Positions 37,972 to 49,073 of a stretch of DNA of 64,000 nt are shown piece by piece (positions within the stretch are counted from its first letter, which is position 1; each line of letters begins with the position of its first letter). The notes beneath the pieces are model-generated. The model was not told where the DNA came from. It saw only the letters and a program-made list of their open reading frames with translations, and searched no databases. The translations under genes were made by a program, and so were the position numbers. This DNA is from Maylandia zebra (lineage: Eukaryota; Chordata; Actinopteri; Cichliformes; Cichlidae). Location of the stretch: assembly GCF_041146795.1 (NCBI RefSeq), contig NC_135183.1, positions 8,629,340-8,693,339 on the forward strand, given 5' to 3'.

Positions 37972-40225
37972 TAATGAATAATAGCTACTGAATTAAGAAC
38001 AACTGGACATGGATAACCTGATCTTATCATTTCTAACTAACCTTAGCTCATTCTCTTTCTCTTTCACTTTGTTTATAACACATTTTGGGGTCAACTTCAA
38101 AGAAATACAGATATGAAATGTAAAAGTGAGGTCAGAGGTTTGAATGTGACGTATTTGGAGGCAAACTGTGATGTGATTTTTGAATCTCCATATACCAGTA
38201 TCATGTCCTAAACGTGTCCAATACAAACAAAGGTAGTAGAATTTTAAGATAAAACAATGTTTATGAAAATTTGACCTTTTCTGACTATATATCATTCCCT
38301 GTATGCACGTTTGTTGTCAGTACAAACAACGGCATTAAGAACCAGCATTTCAAACTCCTCTATATAACATTATTATCACATTGACATTCAGATCAATCTA
38401 CTGACCTTGAAGAAGAGGTCAGAGGTGAAATCTGACTTGATATTTTAAAATCTTAATACAGTGCTTTCTATATGTTGACAATACACACCATACTTGTAAG
38501 AATCATAGTTTAAGTTTTAAGGCTTTTTGTCAATTTTCAACCAGTAATTTGTTAAGCAGACCTTCAACACCTGGGTGGATGGAAGCCAAATTTGATAAGG
38601 TTTTATCAGAATTTATTTAAAACTTTTCAAGCTATTGTATTTTCAGACAGAACAACATATTAATAAAGCACATGCAAATACTTTTATGATCCAGACGAAG
38701 GCCACAAACTGAAACTCGTCAAGCTAATGGGTTATAAAGCCGTTATTTACACTTTGATTGTCACAGCAGCTTCAGCAGTTTTAGATGCATGTAAATGCTA
38801 CCAAAGGCATTACCTGTTTGCCGGAGGTAATAAAAAATACATATGCAAATAAAAAACTGTGATCATTGTCCTCGGGTTGGTACCAAAAACTCATAGCAAT
38901 GTATTTCATGCAAAAGTTTTTACAACAAAAATATATTCTCTCAAGTGAAATAACCAAACTTCATCCATCCGCATCTGTTCATTTTGTGGTCTCAGGTGAA
39001 GCTCAGTGGATTCCTTGACCACTTGTGCAAATTGAAGGTTTTCAGAAATCCACCTATGGTGTTTTGAACTGCCAGTCACAACCTTACAGCGCCCAATCCT
39101 CCCACCTTTATTCATCCAAACGGACTTGCATATCTTACAGATGGCATCTCCGTCTAGATTTAATAACTACCCGCTGCTCCCTGCAGTGTGAAGGTTCACA
39201 CTGATACACCCTTCCGTAAACATCTGCTTTCTTTAGTTCTTACTTCGGTCTTACTCTCAGCATGTTGGTGAGCTCACACTGAGCCAATCAGAATAAGCGT
39301 GAGCATGTAAGAAGCCACACATCACTAACCAGTTTAGCTCTTTTATATGGGATTAATGCTCGTCTCCATGCTCCTTTTAACGCCTCTGCAGTTATCAAAT
39401 CATTAATTAAGCTCATGTTGAATCTGCTCAGAGAGCCTGGTGAGGGAGAGATATGACTGCAGGCAACACCAGCCTTCTGCTTCTAACATGCTGATGTCGC
39501 AGGTGATTAGTCCTGATAGGTCCTCTGTCCAGCCGGAGCCAGAACAAGCATTTAGTATCCATCTTTAGTAGTGAGAAGCTAAAAGCTGGCAGAAGAAAAC
39601 ATTTTGTTTCATTCAGTTTTTATTTGGATTATTTTTTATGGATCTCTTTACTATAGTGAAGAACAATCATAAGCATTTCATATGTTTCAAAGAATTTTAT
39701 TGATAGTTAAATCAAAGTTATGAAAAGAATATTTACAGTGTTGATCCTTCTTCTTCTTACATTCTGCAGTTCTCTGTGACATGATGGATATCAGAACTTT
39801 GGGCCAAATCCAGACTAATGAGGATCCATTCTTGCATTATTAGTTCTCCAAGCTGATCAAAATTCACAGGATCCTGTTTTATCTTTTTTATCTAGTTATC
39901 TAGTGGGACAAGGGGCTCCATCAAACTGGAAAACTAGCACCAAATTCTTTGTTTTGCATGAGATGCAACTCTGCAGAGAGAGCAGGGAAGCTCCACTGTT
40001 GGCTCAACGTTTTGCATATTGTCCCAAATGGTCAAAAAGAGGCATCAACAGAGAAAGTCATTTTGATTCAGTCTTCTGCTGTCCGGTCCTTGTACAGAAT
40101 TTCAGTCTGTTGTTTCTTTGGTGCCCTTTTTTTTCACCTCATCATACATGTTGATGCACTCACAGTTACTGTGAATGGTGCCCAATTTCCGCAACACTGA
40201 TAACACTTCCAATTACTATTTACAT
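37972..40225. other. No gene recognised
   Basis: AT-rich intergenic DNA with no motif-bearing frame or clear element ends. Confidence 0.45.
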
Positions 40226-40231
40226 TGTAGT

Positions 40232-41556
40232 TTCTCACTGAAGGCATCAAAACTATGACTGAACACATATGGAATTATTTAGTATACAGAAAAATGTGAA
40301 ATAACTCAAAACATGTTTCATATTGTAGGTTCTTCAAAATAGCCACTCTTTGCTTTGATTACTGCTTTGCACACTCTTGGCATTCTCTCAATAAGCTTCA
40401 TGAGGTAGTCACCTGAAATGGTTTTCCAACAGTCTTGAAGGAATTCCCAGAGATGCTGAGCACTTGTTGGTCCTTTGGCCTTCACTTTGGTCCTTTGGTC
40501 CATCTCATCCCAGACCATCTCGATTGGGGTTAGGTCAGGTGACTGTGGAGGCCAGGCCATGTGACGCAGCAATCCATCACTCTCCTTCTTGGTCAAATAG
40601 CGCTTATACAGCCTGAAGGCTAAATGCAAACTGGATGGGATGCATGTCGCTGCAGGATGCTGTTGGAGCCATGCTGGTTCATTGTGCCTTCAACTTTGAA
40701 TAAATCCCCAACAGTGTCACCAGCAAAGCACCCCCACACCATCACACCTCCTCCTCCATGCTTCATGGTGGGAACCAGGCATGTAGAGACCATCTGTTCA
40801 CCTTTTCTGCATCACACAAAGACACAGCGGGTGGACCAAAAATCTCAGATTTGGACTCATCAGACCAAAGTACAGATTTCCACTGGTCTAATGTCCATTC
40901 CTTGTGTTTCTTGGCCCAAACAAATCTCTTCTGCTTGTTCCTTTTCCTTAGTTGTGGTTTCTTAGCAGCTATTTGACCATAAAGGCCTGATCCGGACAGT
41001 CTCCTCTGAACAGTTGATGTAGAGGTTTGTCTGCTACTGGAACACTGTGTGGCATTAATCTAGGCTCTAACGTGAGGTCCTGTTAAATTGTGATTTCTGA
41101 GGCTGGTGATTTAGCAGCAGAGGTGATCCAGTGTTGTCCTAGCACTTGATCATTCTTGCGACTGCACTTGGGGACACATTCAAAGACTGACTCACCTTCA
41201 GTTCTTGAAGTAATGATGGACTGTTGTTTGTTTTTACTTGGCTGACTGGTTTTTGCCATAATATGAATTCTAACAACTGTCAAATAGGACTGTCAGCTGT
41301 GTACACAACTGATGGTTCCAACCCCATTAAGAAGGCAAGAAATTCCACAAATGAACCCTGACAAGGCCCACCTGTGAAGTGAAAACCATTTCAGGTAACT
41401 ACGTCATGAAGCTCACTGAGAGAAGGCCAAGGGTTTGCAGCACGGTCAAAAAAGCAAAAGTCGGCGTCATTGAGGAATCTAAAATATAAGACACACTTAC
41501 AGCAATTTATCAATATTTTCTTTGCTACATAATTCCATATTCTTGCTTCATATGTA
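40232..41556 (-). mobile_element. Tc1-like transposon with decayed transposase
   Basis: The ends carry inverted CATATGGAATTAT-type sequence (40264-40280 and near 41525-41556). On the minus strand the gene starts MAKTSQPSKNKQQSIITSRT (from 41258) and near its end reads AWPPQSPDLTPIEMVWDEMD (40322-40629 frame), the final DLxPIE catalytic block, then DYLMKLIERMPRVCKAVIK. Between them the frame is broken by several indels and stops. Nearly full-length but inactive. Confidence 0.85.
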
Positions 41557-41559
41557 GAA

Positions 41560-42820
41560 AGTAATAAAAATAACAATAAAAACTCGAATTTGAATGTTTG
41601 CAGTATGAAAGTTTATTGTTATTGCAAAATCTCTCTGCAAATTCTCCTGTTCGCAGAATGAATTAATTACTGACATGCATCTGAGCCTAGGCAATCTGCT
41701 CTACCAAGTGGGATTGGTGAGAGAAGGGAAGCTGTTTTTTTCTTTTCTTTTTTGTTTTTTAATCCTGTCTTCACCTCTTGCTACCTTTAAATATTTTTAG
41801 TCAAACAAAGAACTTGTTAACTGATGGGAACTGGTTTAAACTTTAACTACTGCTACTACAATTTTGCAGCCTTTTTACTATTATGTTGGTTCTGACCAAG
41901 AAGTATTAAAAGCGGCTGTATGCCTATGACTGGAGTTTTTTTGAGTAAGTGCTAAAAATGCTGCGATAAGCACAACCAGCCAGGTCTGATGTGTCCTGAA
42001 ATGATCACTGAACAGAAACTTTACGCAAACAAAATGCAAACAAAAATACATCTAATGGAAATTAATGACAAACAAAAAAGTCCGGCAAACACTGGAAGAA
42101 TCCATCCAAACACAATCCAAAAATAACTGCAATGAGGAGTTAGATGGCGAGGAATGGCGGTAAAATCAGGTGGATAACGAGACAATCTATTAAAGACAGA
42201 GGGACACAATACTGAGGTTGTGGTTGAACCGTCTATATTGCTAAGAATGATCCGAATCAAGTGAAGAGACCCATAAATGCCTGCTTAGCTGGTCAAATTC
42301 TTTAAAATCTAAGCAAAAGTGCTTCTGTGATTCATTTTAACTACTTCCTTCAGAGGAGGATCCACTGAATCCACAGTTCAAAGTGGTGAACATTTACAAA
42401 ACCAAGTGATCAATGCACCTGTCGAGTGATGCAGATCACCATGTAAAATTAACGCTGCGTTTTCTGTAGCTCGATAATATGCAGATACATTTTGGGCATT
42501 CAACAATTTGTCAAACAAACGATCTGTGAACGTTGCGCTACTTCATTAAAATCTGCTTGTCATGAACTTGGTAAAGTGGGTAACAAAGTGCCCTACAATG
42601 AAGTTAATTATCCGTATTAAGCCAATCAAAGTGAAGAGTAGACTGTAGTGTAACTTGGCTTGCCACATTTATGTCCTCATTTTTGGATTTTAGGAATAGT
42701 GATCAGTTTTACTTAATTTTTGCATTCCCTAACCAGTTTACTTCACTCTCTTGACTGGTAAGCTATAATCTTTTTCAAACCTTGCTAATGAAACAATATA
42801 TTTGAGAGGTCCGTATTTAT
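41560..42820. other. No gene recognised
   Basis: AT-rich; nothing motif-bearing seen. Confidence 0.45.
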
Positions 42821-42831
42821 ATAGCCACTAT

Positions 42832-44329
42832 CAGAGGTGTGGACTCGAGTCACATGACTTGGACTCGAGTCAGACTCGAGTCATTAATTTTATGACTTTA
42901 GACTTGACTTGAAAAAATGTTCTGAGACTTGTGACTTGACTTGGACTTTTACACCAATGACCTGGGACTTGAATTGGACTTGAACCGGTTTACTTGAAAA
43001 GACTTGATATTTCACCCCAAATATAAAATTTAACATGCATATTATATAGAGATTGAAAATGTGACGTCATTCAGGGGTAAAACCGCAAAGGATTCTGGGA
43101 ACTCGTGGCAAGAGGTACTAGCGCACGCAGGCTTTCAATTGAAATCACAGCGATAAAAAAGAAACACAAAAATGGCAAGAAGCTGTTGTATTATTAACTG
43201 CAATAGCCGGTTGCATGACAGCCACGGGAAGCCGACGGGTAAAGAGATCGGTTGTTATCGGATTACGTCGTTGAAGAGAAATTGTTCGAGCCATGTTTCC
43301 GAAGTAACAAAGAGGCGACGGATGGCCTGGATTGCAGCCATTCAAAGACCAAATATAACGTCCCAGAACACTCCAGCTCACAGGTTAGTCTGCTCCAAGC
43401 ATTTCCACAAAGGTCAGTCTGCTGTTGTAGTTAATGCGTCATTTTCATAACATAATTGGTGATATAGGTTACAAGCAAGTCTGGCGCTGAACAGAAATTG
43501 TCGCGCTATGCTCCTTTGTTTATTGTGCATAAATAGTGAATTGTCCTGACACAATATTGTGTTTCGCTTCTGTTATTATGGTACATTGACAAAAACATAT
43601 ACTTTTATTCACAGGATAAAACAGTTGTTTTGTATCACTAATTGCCCAGTACGATTACAGCATACAATATTATTGTCACTGCTACATTTCTGTAACGCGT
43701 ACCAGAAATTATTTCCACTGCTAATTAATTACCGTTGAGCTCAAAGGTTATATTAATAAACGGTTAACGAATGTGTATTTATGAAGACGATTTGTGAGAC
43801 TGGTAAACTTATGATACGTACGATGGTCTTTCGTTCTACACGGTGCATTTCAAGGTCCTGTACCCATCTGTCGGTAAACTGTACCTGGGCTTGTTGCAGT
43901 GACCGGAAGTTACAACCGCATCCAAGAATAACATGCGGCTTATCTCAGAACTGTCGGTGAAAATTATTCTTGGAGCTAGGTTTAATTGAGCTGCATTTTA
44001 AAGAGGTGCAATTTCACAATTTGTGTATATTTTCTACATTCACTATTTTGTCATGTGTTGAGAAAAACACAGATTTAAAAATTACATGGTCTAATATTTA
44101 CATTTAGCATAACTGCAACATTCTTTTTTCTTTTTTTTTTTTTTTTAAAGACTCGAAAGGACTTGAAATTCAAAGTTTCAGACTTGTGACTTGACTCGGA
44201 CTTTTACACCAGTGACTTGAGACTCGACTCTGACTTGCCTGACATTACTTGAGACTTGACTTGAGACTTGAGGATAAAGACTTGAGACTTACTTGAGACT
44301 TGCAAAACAATGACTTGGTCCCACCTCTG
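42832..44329 (+). mobile_element. hAT-like element with THAP-finger exon (copy B)
   Basis: The ends CAGAGGTGTGGAC and CCCACCTCTG are the same as in the element at 20167-21193. It is flanked by a perfect 8-bp duplication GCCACTAT (42824-42831 and 44330-44337). The first about 220 bp (to TATTATATAG near 43050) and the last about 410 bp (from GCATCCAAGAATAACATG at 43918) match copy A. The middle 0.87 kb is different and holds a THAP exon. Sub-terminal CCAAGAATAA...TTATTCTTGG forms an internal hairpin in both. Confidence 0.85.
43172..43412 (+). pseudogene. THAP zinc-finger first exon
   Basis: Starts MARSCCIINCNSRLHD, has the conserved Trp in MAWIAAIQRPN and ends HRLVCSKHFHK: the C-x4-C...C-x2-H zinc ligands and core Trp of a THAP DNA-binding domain. 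A splice donor GTCAGT follows at 43413, at the position where THAP genes often have their first intron. No partner exon is visible within the element, so it is a captured or relic exon rather than a complete gene. Confidence 0.8.
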
Positions 44330-44447
44330 GCCACTATAAAAAACTACATCAGAATACACTTAAGGACACTGTTGAGTCAACATTTCATAACACCTGCACA
44401 TCAAGGCAAGGTGTCAAACAAACTCAAAGGGAAACACAATCTCTACC

Positions 44448-44616
44448 AATACTTAATAAAAACCCAACACCATGATGCCAAGGATAAAGCTGCCGCTGCG
44501 ACATTAGCACGTCTGATTTTGTTGGTTTGCCGTCTGATGCGCAGCATTAAATTAGCCGCATCAGTGAGGACAGCTGTGACAGCTTCAGCCAGCTTCGGCA
44601 GCAGGGACAGATCCAT
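44448..44616 (-). other. Unidentified short open frame
   Basis: ATG at 44616 opens about 56 codons beginning MDLSLLPKLAEAVTAVLTDA then NLMLRIRRQTNKIRR. The first half is helical and coding-like in appearance, but no homology is recognised. It may be spurious or a piece of a gene downstream of cp. Confidence 0.2.
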
Positions 44617-44819
44617 AGCTTAGAGAGATGTGTCAGGTAAGGTTTCACAAACTGAATGTGTCAGTGCTGTTACTACATCATTGAGATTCAGTACAGGTTT
44701 AGATCAGAGCTGGCATTATTGGCCACATTTCATGGTCTGAATCTTTTCAATTCCATTTCCTTGCCAGCTAATGGGGGACTGCAGGTGGCTGCTTAGACAC
44801 TGATCTGTACTCAGTAAGG

Positions 44820-44822
<3 letters not shown>

Positions 44823-44912
<90 letters not shown>
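44823..44912 (+). repeat. (TG)n microsatellite, 90 bp
   Basis: An uninterrupted TG dinucleotide run. Open frames across it on both strands are artefacts. Confidence 0.97.
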
Positions 44913-44913
<1 letters not shown>

Positions 44914-45144
44914 CATATACATTTCTGGTTTGTGCCAGTTGTGTGAATGTGATAGGTAATCTTCACAATCTCAGATCCCCTCAACAATAAAAGGGCAAAA
45001 TCAGAGAACAATTGGCCCCTCACATGCCTGTCAAAACATATATTTACTTTTAAAATGTGTTTGAGGGTCCTACAGGAGTTTGGGATACTGAAAGCAACTC
45101 ATCTCATTTTGTGTTTAAAGAATACTGAGCATTTTTTTTCTTTG

Positions 45145-45383
45145 CACCATATGGTCTCCAAGAATTCTGGACACATTTTATAGGAGCTGTTGGATCCCTT
45201 CTGTGTGGCGTGTTTCAGATGAGCAGCGACTGAAGCTTTGAATTTCTCATCAGTACCTGTGGATTTACTGCTGCTAGCGGAGCCAGCCACCCTAAAGGTG
45301 CCGCTGTGGGACACAGGCTCAAAAGGTTGCGTTTCCATCACAGAATCCCCGTGAGCTGCAGCAGTGACATCAGCTGGAAGAAA
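45145..45383 (-). other. Unidentified exon-like open frame
   Basis: Preceded on the minus strand by CACTTTTCTTCCAG, a good splice acceptor. It reads ADVTAAAHGDSVMETQPFEP and then SHSGTFRVAGSASSSKSTGT, with no stop for about 90 codons. Composition is Ser/Ala-rich and not repeat-like. I do not recognise it and see no clear donor. It does not splice in frame to the candidate at 46437-46553. Confidence 0.25.
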
Positions 45384-46152
45384 AGTGGAACCTGGGTTTC
45401 AGAAGAAGAAATTTGAAGTATAATACTATACAGCATAGTGACACCTGCATTAAACAGTCTACATTTCCCATGGTTCTCATGTAAATTTAATGCAGGAAAT
45501 AAGAAGAGATGTACATTAAATGTACAAGTTTACAGAAAACGAGACCTCATACTTGGTAAAACAGATAAACGTGTCTGGGACGTCTGAGTTACTTTACACT
45601 AATTTGTGTCTTCAGCTCTGCAGGAATTCTTACATTCATTAAAGTGGCAATCCTGCCACCTAATGGTGGCCCAGACTGAGCCCTCACTGAAGTATTGCAA
45701 TGGACTGGCATTTATGTAGTGCTTTCCAGTCTTACTGGTTACTCCAAATGCTTTATAGTACAACCGCATGACTGGCTGTGACACATGTCACAAATGACTG
45801 GCTGTGTTTCACAGCAAGAAATTTAAATAAGTTGTTTATTCTATGTGCTTTAAGAACTTTATCTCAATTGCACACCTATGCCCACAGACATAACCATTAA
45901 GACCCGTTTTTGTTTGTTTGCTTGTTTGTTTGTTTTCATTCACTGCTGACATGCTTACAGCTGGCATTCATTATACTTTATCACATAAAGTATGATAAAG
46001 GGAATACAGTGCCTAATTAAAAAGCGTAACCGGGAGAGAACAGTGCAAAAGTTGCAAACGTTGTTTATATTTTAAGATTATTTAGAGATCTTAGATTGTG
46101 AAATTCACTTTCCCACTAATGTTTTTGCTTTATTTGGAAACCCAGTGACCTA

Positions 46153-46158
<6 letters not shown>

Positions 46159-46198
<40 letters not shown>

Positions 46199-46202
46199 GG
46201 GG
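46159..46202 (+). repeat. Poly-A/poly-G homopolymer junction
   Basis: About 32 A followed by about 12 G directly before a SINE. The lengths may be inaccurate, as such runs are prone to assembly error. Confidence 0.85.
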
Positions 46203-46425
46203 CAGGGATAGAGTGGTGGCCCCATGATCGGAAAGTCGGGGGTTCGACTCCACTGAACGGCTACCCTGAGGTACCCCTGAGCAAGGTACCGTCCCTACAC
46301 ACTGCTCCCCGGGCGCTGCACTGGTGGCTGCCCACTGCTTCACTGGGTGAATGGGTTAAATGCAGAGGAACTATTTCCCTATGGGGACTAACAAGCTCAC
46401 TTTACTTTTACTTTACAGAGGTTTA
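46200..46425 (+). repeat. tRNA-derived SINE (family 1), plus strand
   Basis: Matches the SINE at 30990-31207 in opposite orientation: GGCAGGGATAG, GTCGGGGGTTCGACTCCACT (B box), TACCCTGAGGTACCCCTGAG, ending in a (TTTAC)n tail. It lacks about 15 bp between GGGATAG and AGTGGTGG that holds the A box, so its promoter should be dead. Confidence 0.8.
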
Positions 46426-46436
46426 CCTCAAAGACT

Positions 46437-46553
46437 GAATAACTGTGATGGCCACAGCTGGATCCTCTGACACAATGATGTACTCCAGCAGCTGCTCACC
46501 ACTGAGTGTATACTGTGGGTTTTGCTGCACAGCCTTGCTGAGCTGTTTAATAT
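46437..46553 (-). other. Unidentified coding-like exon
   Basis: From an ATG at 46553 the minus strand reads MEGLTKRYIKQLSKAVQQNP then QYTLSGEQLLEYIIVSEDPA and VAITVIQSLR, followed by the splice donor GTAAAC. An in-frame stop (TAG) lies just before the ATG. It looks like a real helical protein segment and not a repeat, but I cannot name it, and no partner exon joins in frame nearby. A SINE begins only 12 bp past the donor. Confidence 0.35.
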
Positions 46554-47164
46554 ACCGCTTGGTGAGTCCCTCCATTGTCTAGTCTGGGTGACCCATTCCT
46601 TCTGCACAGGAGCATTTTGTATTCGGTTGCCTCAGTCTGCCACAACTGCATAGCCTCAGAACCAAAATCAAACCACTTGTTTATTGTTTTCTAATATGAG
46701 TTTATTTCCTTCTTCAAAGTATTTGATTGTGTCAAAACTGTCTGATTGTTCACTGTTTCTTGAGAAAACTTAAATGAAGACACATTTAATATCTGATGTT
46801 CTGCACACAAACATGCACAGTCACTCAAAACATAATAATATGCAAGGACTAAAATCTGGACATTTTCAATTTTTTTTAGTTTTTTAAAATACATTTTTGT
46901 TGATTATTTCAAAGGATCATATAGTATATTTACTGCCCTCAAAATGCATGCAAATAATAGGTCTGATTTCAGCACACAATTTACACGGGTCGCTCCGCAT
47001 TTTTTTAACTTATAAATACCAGCAGCACCACACAGCATGCAGGGAAACAAATCATTTACTCATGTGGCACAGCACCATAACTGAACCTGGCCTTCAGCCT
47101 CCTCAGCTTCTTTTTTCCACATCCCTTTAATCCAAGTTTCCTCTTTTGAGAATTTCATGAATTT

Positions 47165-48460
47165 ATATTTACTGTGTGATATCACAGATATAATGTGGTA
47201 TCATATCTATCTAATAGACTCCAGTTTGTTCATGTAAATGGAGAGTCCTCTTCACACACTGGGGTTAATTATGGAGTTCCACAGGGTTCAGTGCTAGGAC
47301 CAATTCTGTTTACATTATACATGCTTCCCTTAGGCAGCATCATTAGAAGACATAGCATAAATTTTCACTGCTATGCAGATGACACCCAGCTCTATCTGTC
47401 TGTGAAGCCAGATAACACACACCAATTAGTTAAACTGCAGGAATGTCTTAAAGACATAAAGATCTGGATGGCCGCTAACTTTCTGCTTCTTAATTCAGAT
47501 AAAACTGAGGTTATTGTACTCGGCCCTGAAAAGCTTAGAAATATGGTATCTAACCAGATTCTTACTCTGGATGGCATTACCTTGGCCTCCAGTAACGCTG
47601 TGAGAAACCTTGGAGTCATTTTTGACCAGGACATGCATGTCCTTCAACGCACATATTAAACAAATATGTAAGACTGCGTTCTTCCATTTGCGCAACATCT
47701 CTAAAATTAGAAATATCCTGTCTCAGAGTGACACTGAAAAACTAGTTCATGCATTTATTACTTCCAGGCTGGACTACTTAAATTCATTATTATCAGGATG
47801 TCCAAAAAACTCGCTGAAAAGCCTTCAGCTAATCCAAAATGCTGCAGCAAGAGTTCTGACAGGGACTAGAAAGAGAGAGCATATTTCTCCTGTTTTGGCT
47901 TCCCTTCATTGGCTTCCTGTTAAATCCAGAATTGAATTCAAAATCCTGCTCCTCACATACAAGGTCTTAAATAATCAGGCCCCATCTTATCTTAATGACT
48001 TTGTAGTACCATATCACCCTATTAGAGCACTTCGCTCTCGCTCTGCAAGCCTACTTGTTGTTCCTAGAGTATTTAAAAGTAGAATGGGAGGCAGAGCCTT
48101 CAGTTTTCAGGCCCCTCTTCTGTGGAACCAGCTTCCAGTTTGGATTCGGGAGACAGACACTATCTCTACTTTTAAGATTAGGCTTAAAACTTTCCTTTTT
48201 GCTAAAGCATATAGTTAGGGCTGGACCAGGTGACCCTGAATCCTCCCTTAGTTATGCTGCAATAGACATAGGCTGCCGGGGGATTCCCATGATGCATTGA
48301 GTTTTTCCTTTCCAGTCACCTTTCTCACTCACTATGTGTTAATAGACCTCTCTGCATTGAATCATATCTGTTATTAACCTCTGTCTCTCTTCCACAGCAT
48401 GTCTTTATCCTGTCTTCCTTCTCTCACCCCAACCGGTCGCAGCAGATGATAATCTCATCA
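47165..48460 (+). mobile_element. CR1/L2-group LINE, 5'-truncated
   Basis: A truncated non-LTR retrotransposon beginning within the reverse transcriptase and running to its C-terminus and 3' UTR, ending near 48470. It lies about 400 bp beyond the 3' end of cp, in convergent orientation. Confidence 0.8.
47195..48218 (+). pseudogene. LINE reverse transcriptase with one frameshift
   Basis: The first frame (to 47659) holds [16 protein letters not shown] and the catalytic YADDTQLY. The second frame (from about 47640 to the stop at 48216-48218) holds FHLRNISKIRNILSQ, SRLDYLNSLLSGCPKNSLKS, LHWLPVKSRIEFKI and FSFQAPLLWNQLPVWIRE. These blocks are standard for the CR1/Rex1/L2 group. The break is a duplicated CATG at about 47632-47639 (ACATGCATGT), the only disruption I see, so the copy is young. 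Confidence 0.85.
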
Positions 48461-48729
48461 AATCAGATATTTTTTTTGTCAAACACAATTACCAAATCAT
48501 ATACTTAAAAAGGAAAGACTACACACACACACACACAAACAGACAATCTTGACAACTGTGACTGATGGCTCCATAAATGTGAACTGTAAGGCCACAGTGT
48601 CCCCTGGTACTGATACTGAGACCCAAACACAGTAACTTTGATTTTAAATTTATTTTTTAATTATTTTTTCACTACAGTCTGGCAGTCTTTAGAAAAGTTA
48701 CTGAGCAAAAATGATTATAAAAAAGACAT

Positions 48730-48735
48730 TTTATT
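48730..48735 (-). terminator. Poly(A) signal of cp
   Basis: AATAAA on the minus strand, about 120 nt after the cp stop codon, giving a short 3' UTR ending near 48705-48720. No competing canonical hexamer is closer to the stop. Confidence 0.65.
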
Positions 48736-48854
48736 ATACAATAACTGTTGGTAATGCTTGATTCCATGTTAAGTTTCTGCTATGCATCATTAACGGAGGC
48801 ATTTAGTAAACTGAGGCACTGACATCGTCCTTTTACTCGTCTCTCACTTTTCCT

Positions 48855-49073
48855 TCAGCCAAAGATTCCACTCTTCTTTGCTGTCAAAGACAAACAAACA
48901 AGTTATCACCAACACAGCATCCTCGTTTTTATTTGCCTGAATTTTTCTGCTCAGACTGGTTCCTTACGTTTTTCAGTAACAGTGTACATGGCTTCCATGC
49001 CAGCTTTAATGTGGTCTGTGACGTGACAGTGGAGCAGCCAGGTACCAGGATACTGAGGACGCATCTTTACTGT
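48855..49073 (-). CDS. cp: cp coding exons 23-24: HCH motif and C-terminus
   Basis: Exon 23 (49073-48968) encodes [19 protein letters not shown], the signature C-terminal multicopper oxidase motif: H1048 and H1050 bind the trinuclear cluster, C1049 joins it to the type 1 copper, and H1054 and M1059 complete the type 1 site. Exon 24 has only 26 coding nt and ends KPKKSGIFG then TGA. No transmembrane helix or GPI signal follows, as expected for the secreted plasma form. Confidence 0.9.
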
